Of a DNA stretch of 64,000 bases, positions 56,938 to 64,000 are shown piece by piece (the first letter of the stretch is position 1; each line of letters opens with the position of its first letter). The DNA lies in assembly GCA_019637795.1 (NCBI GenBank), contig JAHBUY010000005.1:186001-250000 (forward strand), written 5' to 3'. Under the pieces are notes generated by a model that saw only the letters and a list, made by a program, of their open reading frames with translations, was not told the DNA's origin and did no database searches. The DNA comes from a bacterium. GTDB taxonomy: Bacteria; Desulfobacterota; Binatia; HRBIN30; CADEER01. The translations under genes were made by a program, and so were the position numbers.

Positions 56938-59388
56938 ATGCATGCGAGCCGGACCTTCGTCCCGCTCGCGGTGCTCGTGGTGTCGTTGTGCGGCGTCGCC
57001 GCGCTGGCGCAAGCGCCCGCCGCCGATCCGCCCACGCCACCCGAGACCGCACGCGACGGCAACCCACCATCCGACGACACCACCACCGACGCGCCGCCCG
57101 CCGGCGCGCGGCGCGAGGAGCGCGGGCCGCGCCTGACGACGCTCGACGAGCTGGTGGTCGAAGCCGACAAGCCGCTCAGCGCCGCCTCGTCGCAGGTCAT
57201 CCGCGCCCGCGATTACGCCCTGCGGCCGCACTCCACGACGCAGGAGATCCTCAACAACGTCCCGGGTCTCACCGTCGTCCAGCACCAGGGCGGCGGCAAG
57301 GCGGTGCAGTACCTGATCCGCGGCTTCGACGCCGACCACGGCACCGACTTCGCGCTGTTCACCGACGGCATCCCGGTGAACATGGTCACCCACGGCCACG
57401 GTCAGGGCTACGCCGATCTGAACTACCTGATCCCGGAGACCGTGAACAATCTGCAGCTCTTCAAGGGACCGTACTTCGTCGAGCTCGGCGACTTCTCGCT
57501 CGCCGGAGCGCTGAAGATCACCACCAAGGACGAATTCCGCGAGAGCTTCGCCCTCGCCGAGGGCGGCTCGTTCGACACCCAGCGCTACGTGCTCGGCGGC
57601 TCGGTGCCGGTGCCCTGGGGCAAGAACCTGCTCGCCGCCGAGGTCTACAACAGCAACGGCCCGTTCGAGAACCCGCAGAACTACTGGCGCTACAACGGCT
57701 TCGGCAAGGTGACGATCACCCAGGCAGCGGATCAGAAGCTGCAGTTCCTGGGCTCGGTCTACTCCGGCGATTGGGACGGCTCCGGCCAGATCCCGGCTCG
57801 AGTCGTCGGCAGCCAGCCCGGCGACATCGGTCGCTTCGGCTCGCTCGATTCCAGCGAGGGCGGGCACACCGACCGCGAGAACCTCAGCATGCTGTGGAGC
57901 TACGACCCGGGCGACGGCGCGAGCTGGACGGGACAGTTGTGGGGCAGCCGCTACCACCTGCGCCTGTTCTCGGACTTCTCCTTCTTCCAGAACACCGGGC
58001 TGCGCTTCTACACCATGCCGGGGAGCAACCAGGTCATCGACCGCTGCGCCGGACTCGGCGTCACCTGCCCGCAGGCGCCGAACCCGTCGATCCCCAACGC
58101 GCAGTACGTCCCCGGGGACGGCATCGAGCAGACCGACACCCGCCTGCTGTTCGGCGGCTTCCTCCAGTACAATCGTTTCTACTCGGTCGGCGGCGTGCCG
58201 TGGCTCGGCAACGTGCCGATGCAGAGCGAGCTCGGGATCTCGACCCGCCGCGACCAGATCGACGTCTCGCTGCGCAACCAGGTGCGGCGCAACCCGTATT
58301 TCACCGTCAACGACGTCGGCGTCGGCGAGCAGTCGCTGAGCGGCTGGTGGGGACAGCAGATCTTCCTCACCGACTGGGCCCGCCTCGAAGGCGGCGTGCG
58401 CGGCGACGTCTTCTTCTTCAACGTCGGCAACCACCTGCCGCAGCAGGGCCTCGATCCCAACTTCGAGTCCGTCTACATCGACGGCACCAACGTCAAAGGC
58501 CTGCCCAGCCCCAAAGCCAACCTCGTCCTCGGTCCCTGGTACGACACCGAGTACTACCTCAACTTCGGCTACGGCTTTCACTCCAACGACGCCCGCAGCG
58601 TCATCCTCACCGGCACCGACGGGCTGGCCCAGGGCTACGGCTACGAGGCGGGGGTGCGCACCCGCCAATTCGACCGCCTCGACATGGCGGCGGCGATCTG
58701 GCTGCTCGACCTCGACAGCGAGCTCGTCTTTTCCGGCGATGCCGGGAACGTCGACGCCGACCTCGATCCGGTGACCAGCAACTTCATCCCCGGCCCGCCG
58801 ACCCGCCGGTGGGGCGTCGACTTCGAGACCCGCTACCAACTCACCGACTGGCTCTTCGCCGACTACGACCTGACCTTCGCCGACCCGCACTTCCGTTCCG
58901 AGGTCTGCGTTCCCGATCTCAGCAGTCCCACCGGCCAGGATTGCGGCACCGACATTCCGCTGGCGCCGCGCCTGGTGATGAACGGCGGCCTCACCGCCGA
59001 ATTCACCGAGGGCTGGGCCAGCGGCTTCGGCGCCGCCCTGCGCTTCCGCTACCTCGGCTCGCGGCCGGCCAACGAGCAGAACACGCTCACCGCCCAGGGC
59101 TGGACCCTGCTCGACCTGCTGTTGCGCTATCGCTGGCGCAACGTCGAAGCCTCGCTCGCGCTCACCAACCTGACCGATACCGCCTGGCGCGAGGCGCAGT
59201 TCGCCGAGTCCACCTGCGTCAACCAGCGCAGCGGCCTCGACTTCAACAGCCCGCCGAGCACCGGCCAGCCGTGCCCCGTGCAGGGCAGTCGCCCGGCGAC
59301 CAACACCTTCGCCGACGGCATCGACGGCATCTCGTTCACCCCCGGCAACCCGTTCGGAGCACGCGGCGGACTGCAGGTCTTCTTCTGA
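56938..59388 (+). CDS. TonB-dependent outer-membrane receptor, probable metal uptake
   Basis: An 816-residue receptor: signal peptide (1-26), a TonB box-like ELVVEA (71-76), a plug domain (TQEILNNVPGLTVVQHQGGG and GFDADHGTDFALFTDGIPVNMVTHGHGQGYADL, 101-161) and a 22-strand-type barrel ending in aromatic GLQVFF. The THGHGQGYAD loop is histidine-containing and would face the channel. Its substrate is probably a metal or metallophore: the neighbours are a dedicated TonB, Cys/His-rich proteins and an MbnP protein. SD GGGGGAAG. Confidence 0.9.
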   Translation: MHASRTFVPLAVLVVSLCGVAALAQAPAADPPTPPETARDGNPPSDDTTTDAPPAGARREERGPRLTTLDELVVEADKPLSAASSQVIRARDYALRPHSTTQEILNNVPGLTVVQHQGGGKAVQYLIRGFDADHGTDFALFTDGIPVNMVTHGHGQGYADLNYLIPETVNNLQLFKGPYFVELGDFSLAGALKITTKDEFRESFALAEGGSFDTQRYVLGGSVPVPWGKNLLAAEVYNSNGPFENPQNYWRYNGFGKVTITQAADQKLQFLGSVYSGDWDGSGQIPARVVGSQPGDIGRFGSLDSSEGGHTDRENLSMLWSYDPGDGASWTGQLWGSRYHLRLFSDFSFFQNTGLRFYTMPGSNQVIDRCAGLGVTCPQAPNPSIPNAQYVPGDGIEQTDTRLLFGGFLQYNRFYSVGGVPWLGNVPMQSELGISTRRDQIDVSLRNQVRRNPYFTVNDVGVGEQSLSGWWGQQIFLTDWARLEGGVRGDVFFFNVGNHLPQQGLDPNFESVYIDGTNVKGLPSPKANLVLGPWYDTEYYLNFGYGFHSNDARSVILTGTDGLAQGYGYEAGVRTRQFDRLDMAAAIWLLDLDSELVFSGDAGNVDADLDPVTSNFIPGPPTRRWGVDFETRYQLTDWLFADYDLTFADPHFRSEVCVPDLSSPTGQDCGTDIPLAPRLVMNGGLTAEFTEGWASGFGAALRFRYLGSRPANEQNTLTAQGWTLLDLLLRYRWRNVEASLALTNLTDTAWREAQFAESTCVNQRSGLDFNSPPSTGQPCPVQGSRPATNTFADGIDGISFTPGNPFGARGGLQVFF

Positions 59389-59450
59389 TCGGCACGGATG
59401 CGATGCATCGCCTCTCCCGCCCCGCTGTGCTCTCTGTAGGGTCGATCGCG

Positions 59451-60260
59451 ATGGAGCAGCGAAGCGAGCTGGCGGCGCCGCCGCGCACCTGGATCGGGCG
59501 GCGCAGCGCCGTGACGACGGCGCTCTCCGGGGCGCTGCACCTCGCCGCGCTGCTGGCGCTCGCCACGGCGACGCTGCGCATCGCCGACCCCGAGCGCGAC
59601 ATCATCCCGCTGATCATCCGCGAACCGGCGCCCCTGCCCCTGCCCGGCGCCCCGAGCGCGCCGACGCTCGGCGAGCCGGCGGCGAACGTCGCGCCGGTCG
59701 AACCACCGCAGCCACAGCCTGCCGTCATCCCGCGACCCGCGCCCAGGGCGCAGCCGGCGGCACCGGCGCCCAAGCCGAAGATCGCCGCCAGGCCGAAGCC
59801 GGCGGCGAAACCCGCCCCGCCACCGCCGCCCGCCGCCGAGCCGGCGGCGGCGGCGCCGGTCGCTGCCGCGCCCGAGCTCGGGAGCGGCGTCGGCGGCGCC
59901 ATGGGGGTCGCCGGCGGGGCGCCGGGCGGCAGGCACGGCGGCCGCCTCGGCGGACATGGCGACGACGTCTTCCGCCCCGACCAGGTGGCGGTGGCGCCGT
60001 CGGTCCTGAGCGTGGTGCAGCCGGTCTATCCGGCGATCGCGCGCGCCCGCGGCCAGCAGGGGGTGGTCGTCGTGCAGGCGATCATCGACCGCAGCGGCGA
60101 CATCGAGGGCGACAGCCTCAGGGTGCTGCAGTCGCAACCGCCCTTCGACGACGCCGCCCTCGCGGCCTTCCGCCGCTGGCGCTTCCGGCCCGGCCGCGAC
60201 GACCACGGCAGCGCCGTGCGCGTGATCGTCCAGCAGCCGATCCGCTTCCAGCTCCGCTGA
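59451..60260 (+). CDS. tonB: TonB energy-transducing protein
   Basis: A 269-residue TonB: one N-terminal helix (TTALSGALHLAALLALATATLR), a long Pro/Ala/Lys periplasmic spacer (PAPRAQPAAPAPKPKI), a Gly/His stretch, and the C-terminal TonB domain (QPVYPAIARARGQQGVVVVQAIIDRSGDIEG ... FRRWRFRPG). It powers the receptor next to it. ATG 59403 is another possible start, but 59451 has an AGGG site at good spacing. Confidence 0.9.
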   Translation: MEQRSELAAPPRTWIGRRSAVTTALSGALHLAALLALATATLRIADPERDIIPLIIREPAPLPLPGAPSAPTLGEPAANVAPVEPPQPQPAVIPRPAPRAQPAAPAPKPKIAARPKPAAKPAPPPPPAAEPAAAAPVAAAPELGSGVGGAMGVAGGAPGGRHGGRLGGHGDDVFRPDQVAVAPSVLSVVQPVYPAIARARGQQGVVVVQAIIDRSGDIEGDSLRVLQSQPPFDDAALAAFRRWRFRPGRDDHGSAVRVIVQQPIRFQLR

Positions 60261-60335
60261 CCCGCCGCCACGGCGTTGTCCGGCGGGGGCCGGTTGACTG
60301 AGCCGCGGTCGATCCTTCACTGTTCGCAGCGGATC

Positions 60336-60782
60336 ATGATGCGAGGGGATGCCATCCTGGGTCGCTGGCGCGGCCAGCGGCGATCGCTGGCGGCGATCGC
60401 CCTGACGGCGGCGCTCCTGCTGCTCACCGCGCCGCTGCGCGCCAGCGTCGGCGGCTGCGATCTCTGCCCGCCCGACTGCCCGATGCACGCCGCCCACCGC
60501 GGCGGCGCGCACGCGGAGCAGCAGCGGCACGGCACGCCCCGCCTGCGCTGCCACAACGCCCCGGCATCAGCCGACAGCGCAACGTCGGCGCCGCGCATCA
60601 GCCGGCCGCCCTGCGGCGCGCACGCCGCCATCACCGGACTCGACCTGGCACCGATGCTGCCGGGGGGAGCCCTGTCGTGGCGCTGGGCGCCGCGCGTCGC
60701 CGCCGCGCCGCCAGGGTCCGCCAGCTCCGGCGGCCGTTGCGGCGAACCACCCGACACGCCACCCCCCGACGTGGCCGCCTGA
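60336..60782 (+). CDS. Small Cys/His-rich secreted protein
   Basis: A 148-residue protein with a signal (LAAIALTAALLLLTAPLRAS) and a mature start VGGCDLCPPDCPMHAAHRGG followed by RLRCHN and PPCGAH. The CxxCxxxC-x-M-H spacing looks like a metal site. It shares the CDLC element with the next gene. No formal family is known to me. It lies between tonB and the outer-membrane protein. Confidence 0.6.
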   Translation: MMRGDAILGRWRGQRRSLAAIALTAALLLLTAPLRASVGGCDLCPPDCPMHAAHRGGAHAEQQRHGTPRLRCHNAPASADSATSAPRISRPPCGAHAAITGLDLAPMLPGGALSWRWAPRVAAAPPGSASSGGRCGEPPDTPPPDVAA

Positions 60783-60858
60783 GCGGCGCGTTCCGTTCCA
60801 TCATCCATCCATCGCGCCGCTGGGTGCGGCGATTGGTCGCATTCCCAGCGGTTTCGTC

Positions 60859-60877
60859 GGAGGGCACAAAGCCCTCC
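60859..60877 (+). promoter_or_regulatory. Hairpin over the translation start of the CDLC outer-membrane protein
   Basis: GGAGGGC (60859-60865) and GCCCTCC (60871-60877) form a perfect 7-bp stem with loop ACAAA, 4 nt before the GTG start. The left arm is itself a good Shine-Dalgarno sequence, so the stem would hide it. Confidence 0.4.
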
Positions 60878-60881
60878 AGGG

Positions 60882-61979
60882 GTGTCGTTGTTCTCGAGGA
60901 CTTTCCGCGTCCGCGGCGGCCGCTCCGCCGTCGCGCGCGCGCGCGGGCTCGCGGTCATGGCCGCGTTGGCGGCGGCGGGCGCCGTTCCGCCGGCGCGGGC
61001 GTGCGACCTGTGCGCGATCTACACCACCAGCGAGGCGCGCGAGGACCAGACCGGCTTTCGCGTCGGCCTGGGCGAGCAGTTCACGTACTTCCACACCCTG
61101 CAGAAGAACGGCCGGGAGGTCGCCAACCCGGCGGGCGAGAAGATCGCCAGCTCCATCACCCAGTTCATGTTCGGGTACAACGTCTTCCCGCGCTTCGGCG
61201 TGCAACTGAACGTGCCGGTGATCAGCCGCGACTACCGGCGCGCCGTCACCTCCGGCATCGACGACGGCAACGTCACCGGGTTCGGCGACCTGTCGCTGAT
61301 CGCCATCGGCAAGCTGCTCTCGTGGGCCGATCTCGACAGCGTCGCCCACGTCGTCGCCTTCGCCGGCGTCAAGCTGCCGAGCGGCAGCCCGTCATTTCTC
61401 GCGGAGGAACAGCAGGGAACCCAACCGCCGTGCATACCGTTTCCCGACCCGACCTCCTGCCTGCAACGGGTGCGGGTGCCGCCGGACCTCTACGGCCATC
61501 ACAGCACTGGTCCGCCGAGCGGCGTCCACGGGCACGACCTGACGCTCGGGTCGGGCTCGGTGGACGGCGTCATCGGCGCCCAGGCCTTCGCGAGCTGGCA
61601 GCGCGCCTTCGCCACGGCCTTCATCCAGTACATGGCGCGCAACCAGGGCGCCTACCAGTACCGGTTCGCCAACGACCTGCTGTTCGGCGCCGGCCCGGGC
61701 CTCTACCTGGCCACCGGCGACGCGCTGTTCGGGGAGCCGTATGCCTTCCGCGCCCAGGCGCTCTTCAGCGGCGAAACCAAGGGCAACGACTGGGTCGGCG
61801 AGACTCGCCTGAACGACACCGGCATCACCTCACTCTACCTCGGCCCCCAGTTCGCCTTCGGTTGGGGCACGCACCTGGCGGCCGAGATCGCGGCCGACCT
61901 GCCGGTGCTGCTCAACAACACCAATCTGCAGATCGTTCCGGACTACCGCCTCCGCGGCGGCGCCACGTGGCGCTTCTGA
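60882..61979 (+). CDS. Outer-membrane beta-barrel-like protein with N-terminal CDLC motif
   Basis: A 365-residue protein. After the signal peptide the mature chain starts at or near CDLCAIYTTSEAREDQTGFRVGLGEQFTYF, followed by repeated amphipathic strands ending in aromatic residues (FGYNVFPRFGVQLNVPVISRDY, FGWGTHLAAEIAADLPVLL, and the terminal ATWRF). This resembles transporter-type outer-membrane proteins seen near copper-uptake genes. The GTG start at 60882 is adopted; ATG 60957 would leave a very short signal peptide. Confidence 0.7.
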   Translation: MSLFSRTFRVRGGRSAVARARGLAVMAALAAAGAVPPARACDLCAIYTTSEAREDQTGFRVGLGEQFTYFHTLQKNGREVANPAGEKIASSITQFMFGYNVFPRFGVQLNVPVISRDYRRAVTSGIDDGNVTGFGDLSLIAIGKLLSWADLDSVAHVVAFAGVKLPSGSPSFLAEEQQGTQPPCIPFPDPTSCLQRVRVPPDLYGHHSTGPPSGVHGHDLTLGSGSVDGVIGAQAFASWQRAFATAFIQYMARNQGAYQYRFANDLLFGAGPGLYLATGDALFGEPYAFRAQALFSGETKGNDWVGETRLNDTGITSLYLGPQFAFGWGTHLAAEIAADLPVLLNNTNLQIVPDYRLRGGATWRF

Positions 61980-61998
61980 CCGTGCGCCAGCCGCATTC

Positions 61999-62004
61999 TT
62001 GACA
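61999..62004 (+). promoter_or_regulatory. Consensus -35 hexamer upstream of the MbnP gene
   Basis: TTGACA stands alone in a GC-rich gap 42 nt before the ATG. No good -10 hexamer is seen at normal spacing, so promoter activity is uncertain; an activator may be required. Confidence 0.3.
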
Positions 62005-62045
62005 CAGATCGTCCACCACTACTGACTGCATCTCTAGGAGGAGAC

Positions 62046-63518
62046 ATGCGCAACGCATCCCGCATCATCCTGGCCTGCGGACTCGCCCTCGCGGCGGCCG
62101 CCGCCTCCCGTGCCCGGGCGCACGAGCACACGCCCGGCCTCGACACCAACGGCCAGTGCGTCGGCGACGCCGACGGCAATGGCGTCGTCGCCGTCAACGA
62201 GCTGATCACGGCGGTGAACAACGCCCTCGGCGGCTGCCCCGAGCGCCCGGTCGCGATCGAGTTCAAGGGCATGGTCGGCGACCGGCCCTTCGCCTGCGGG
62301 CAGTCGTACTCCGGCATCGGCACCGGCGACTCGCAGTTCGTGCCGTCCGACTTCCGCTTCTACGTCTCCGACGTCCGCCTGGTCACCCCGGGCGGCACGG
62401 AGGTGCCGGTGCAGCTCGAACAGGACGGCATCTGGCAGTACCAGAACGTCGCCCTGATCGACCTCGAGAACGGCGCCGGCGCCTGCGCGGCGTTCGGCAA
62501 CGAGGCGACCAACACCACCCTGCGCGGCACCGTGCCGCCGGGCGTCTACACCGGTCTCACGTTCAACCTCGGTCTGCCGTTCGACCTCAACCACGGCAAC
62601 GCCGCCACCGCGCCGTCGCCGCTCAATTTCACGGCGATGTTCTGGAACTGGCAGTTCGGCTACAAGTTCGTCCGCGTCGACACCGCCGACGACAAGTTCC
62701 GCATCCACCTCGGCAGCACCGGCTGCGTCGGCGAGGGACCGAGCCGGCCGCCGACGTCCTGCTCGGCGCCCAACGTCGCGACCGTCGCGCTCGGCAGCTT
62801 CGACATCACCCACGACGTCGTCATCGCCGATCTCAAGGCGCTGCTGTCGCAGAACGACATCGACGAGAACGCCCCCAACACCGACCCGGGATGCATGTCG
62901 TCGCCGACTGACGCCGACTGCGGACCGCTGTTCAACAGCTTCGGCCTCGCCTTCCCCGCCGGCACCCCGATCAGCGGCCAGCGCTTCTTCCGCGCCGGCC
63001 GCCCCGCGACCGACGACGGCCACCGCGAGGTCTTCGTCGCCTCGACGGAGGAGAACGGCGGCGCCCTCCTCCTGCACCCCGAATTCGACACCAGCGAAGC
63101 GATCCCCGCTTCGCTCTCCGACTGCCTCGGCGGCAGCGACGACGAGTGCACCGGCGGCACGCAGGTCTTCACCACGGTGAACCCCGGTATCGAGCCGCTC
63201 GCCGAGAGCGAGCCCGACGAATCGCTGTACGCGCTGGCGGCCGACACGCCGGTGACCCTGGAGATCACCGCCCTCGACGCCGGCCTGACGATGCGCCTCG
63301 GCGACACCACGCTCGACCGCGTCGGCGCCACCGTGCTGCTCGGCAGCGCGCCCGACTTCCACGCCGACATGCAAGCCCAACTGGCGCTGCCCACCGGCAC
63401 CCCGACGCGCAGCTACTCGGTGTCCTTCAAGGTCACCACCACCGCCTCCGGCTACGAGAGCTCCAGCGACCTGACGCTGTCCTTCACGCCGGCCGAGGGC
63501 TCTGCGCACCACAACTAG
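62046..63518 (+). CDS. mbnP: MbnP-family copper-binding protein fused to a dockerin-like module
   Basis: A 490-residue exported protein. Signal peptide (1-25), a dockerin/EF-hand-like module (CVGDADGNGVVAVNELITAVN, 38-58), then an MbnP ('metallo-mystery pair four-Cys') domain at ~68-318: FKGMVGDRPFACG, FRFYVSDVRLV, GVYTGLTFNLGLPFDLNH, MFWNWQFGYKFVRVD (Trp200 and Trp202), FRIHLGSTGC and FDITHDVVIADLKALL. A further ~170 residues form a beta-rich C-terminal extension not usual for MbnP. MbnP proteins bind copper and work with the di-heme enzyme MbnH, which is absent here. SD AGGAGGAG. Confidence 0.88.
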   Translation: MRNASRIILACGLALAAAAASRARAHEHTPGLDTNGQCVGDADGNGVVAVNELITAVNNALGGCPERPVAIEFKGMVGDRPFACGQSYSGIGTGDSQFVPSDFRFYVSDVRLVTPGGTEVPVQLEQDGIWQYQNVALIDLENGAGACAAFGNEATNTTLRGTVPPGVYTGLTFNLGLPFDLNHGNAATAPSPLNFTAMFWNWQFGYKFVRVDTADDKFRIHLGSTGCVGEGPSRPPTSCSAPNVATVALGSFDITHDVVIADLKALLSQNDIDENAPNTDPGCMSSPTDADCGPLFNSFGLAFPAGTPISGQRFFRAGRPATDDGHREVFVASTEENGGALLLHPEFDTSEAIPASLSDCLGGSDDECTGGTQVFTTVNPGIEPLAESEPDESLYALAADTPVTLEITALDAGLTMRLGDTTLDRVGATVLLGSAPDFHADMQAQLALPTGTPTRSYSVSFKVTTTASGYESSSDLTLSFTPAEGSAHHN

Positions 63519-63576
63519 CCTCGAAGCGGTCGAAGACCTCCGACGCGGCGAGCACCTGGCCCACGGGGGCCACGCA

Positions 63577-63618
63577 TCGCGGCAGGGCGAAGGTGTCGCC
63601 ACCTTCGCCCTGCCGCGA
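63577..63618 (+). terminator. Perfect 19-bp hairpin after mbnP
   Basis: Arms 63577-63595 and 63600-63618 are exactly complementary over 19 bp with a 4-nt loop TCGC. It is the strongest simple hairpin in the window and follows the MbnP stop by 58 nt. There is no T-run. It likely ends the operon transcript and protects it from 3' decay. Confidence 0.7.
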
Positions 63619-63695
63619 CCTCGCCGCTCGCCCGCGCTCCGATCGGGGCGTGCCCATGGCACCACACCTGCGCGGCGTCCTCCTCGCAGCATCGC

Positions 63696-63701
63696 TTGAC
63701 T
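63696..63701 (+). promoter_or_regulatory. -35 element of the iron-type promoter
   Basis: TTGACT (5 of 6 to consensus) lies just upstream of the Fur box; a poor -10 (TATGTG at 63719-63724) follows at 17-nt spacing, overlapping both operator sites below. Confidence 0.45.
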
Positions 63702-63702
63702 T

Positions 63703-63717
63703 TGAAAATCATTCTCA
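63703..63717. promoter_or_regulatory. Perfect Fur box (7-1-7)
   Basis: TGAAAATCATTCTCA fits the Fur 7-1-7 consensus TGANAATNATTNTCA at every fixed position. It lies in an unusually AT-rich patch 97 bp upstream of the monooxygenase start and overlaps the putative promoter. Fur with Fe2+ would repress the gene when iron is plentiful. Confidence 0.8.
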
Positions 63718-63720
63718 ATA

Positions 63721-63736
63721 TGTGAGTCGTCTCACA
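63721..63736. promoter_or_regulatory. CRP/FNR-superfamily-type palindrome
   Basis: TGTGAGTCGTCTCACA matches the CRP half-sites TGTGA-N6-TCACA perfectly and starts 3 bp after the Fur box. The flanking A and T extend the palindrome by 1 bp on each side. The regulator is unknown. Its position downstream of the -35 suggests repression, or activation of an alternative promoter. Confidence 0.65.
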
Positions 63737-63813
63737 TGGCCGCGCCGGACTGCCGGTGCGCGCGGCGCAGGACGCCCGCCGTCTGCACGGAACATTCGCA
63801 TCGGAGGGGAAAC

Positions 63814-64000
63814 ATGATCCTGGTCGCCAACCGCATCCACGTCGCCGACGCGCACCGCGACGCATTCGAGTCGATGCTGGAGACCCGCGTCGCGCTGGTC
63901 GACTCGATGCCGGGCTTCGTCGCCATCCACCTGCTGCGCCCCACCGCCGCTGGGCAGCCGTACGTCATCCTCACCCAGTGGCGTTCGCGGTCGTCGTTCG
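63814..64000 (+). CDS. Antibiotic biosynthesis monooxygenase/IsdG-like protein, partial
   Basis: The gene begins MILVANRIHVADAHRDAFESM after a GGAGGGG site and runs off the window after 62 residues. The pattern (ILVANRIHV..., MPGFVAIHLLRP..., YVILTQWRS) is that of the ABM dimeric alpha-beta barrel family, which includes heme-degrading IsdG/HmoA enzymes. The Fur box upstream fits release of iron from heme. The heme-ligand residues lie partly outside the window. Confidence 0.75.
   Translation, partial: MILVANRIHVADAHRDAFESMLETRVALVDSMPGFVAIHLLRPTAAGQPYVILTQWRSRSSF

Overview
The window is GC-rich throughout (about 70% or more by eye), densely packed, and mostly bacterial chromosomal 'housekeeping plus accessory' sequence. 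It holds outer-membrane components (TolC-type channels, a TonB receptor, lipoproteins), so the organism is Gram-negative. Several secreted proteins carry a dockerin/EF-hand-like module of the form C-x-G-D-C-D-G-(N/D)-G-x-(V/A)-x-(I/V)-N-E-L. The intergenic repeats are also of a kind common in uncultured soil and subsurface lineages. Together these suggest a deltaproteobacterium-like or Binatota-like organism. That placement is inference; no rRNA, tRNA or marker gene is present to confirm it.

Layout. 0-11 kb: two tandem heavy-metal RND efflux operons. The first is Cus-type (Cu/Ag; its channel gene is cut by the window start). The second is Czc-type (divalent metals) and is preceded by a small Cys-rich secreted protein. 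11-12.3 kb, minus strand: a small c-type cytochrome with a probable His instead of Met sixth ligand, a small helical periplasmic protein, and a small Cys-rich protein. 12.4-14.1 kb: a drug/metabolite-type transporter with a 63-residue His-rich tail, coupled to a SAM methyltransferase. 14.3-20.6 kb: a polyamine module (class III aminotransferase, GNAT, acetylpolyamine deacetylase-like HDAC, PotC, PotD, PotB, but no PotA ATPase), with inverted-repeat elements in its first three intergenic gaps. 20.7-28.1 kb: an APH/P-loop kinase fusion, a dockerin-like secreted protein, a decayed duplicate of the kinase tail, a 200-bp MITE-like element, a CYTH-like protein, a FUSC-like membrane protein, a Phd/PIN toxin-antitoxin pair and a secreted protein with a C-terminal sorting-like tail.

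28.3-36.7 kb: envelope and glycan genes (integral membrane proteins, polysaccharide deacetylase, Fe-S aldo/keto reductase, a TPR-bearing membrane glycosyltransferase, sulfotransferase). 36.8-39.7 kb: a CBS protein coupled to an orphan NtrC-family regulator, then a PpiC-type foldase. 39.8-45.7 kb: catabolic enzymes (glutaryl-CoA dehydrogenase, LLM flavin oxidoreductase, aldehyde dehydrogenase, amidase) and a cohesin-like lipoprotein. 45.8-51.4 kb: a secreted protein of unknown function, two rRNA-modifying enzymes, a sugar-type MFS transporter and a HIT protein. 51.5-55.9 kb: a dockerin-like protein with a Thr/Pro/Ala/Ser linker of about 300 residues, an anti-sigma-like protein and a membrane glycosyltransferase-like protein.

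56.0-64.0 kb: a metal-uptake island. It contains a DoxX protein, a His-rich secreted protein, a TonB-dependent receptor, TonB, a Cys/His-rich secreted protein, an outer-membrane protein starting with a CDLC motif, and an MbnP-family copper protein fused to a dockerin-like module. At the end is an iron-type promoter (perfect Fur box next to a perfect CRP-type palindrome) driving a heme/antibiotic-type monooxygenase that runs off the window. Metal export at one end and metal capture at the other make metal homeostasis the main theme. The strongest candidates for something new are the dockerin-fused MbnP island and the dispersed dockerin/cohesin-like surface proteins.
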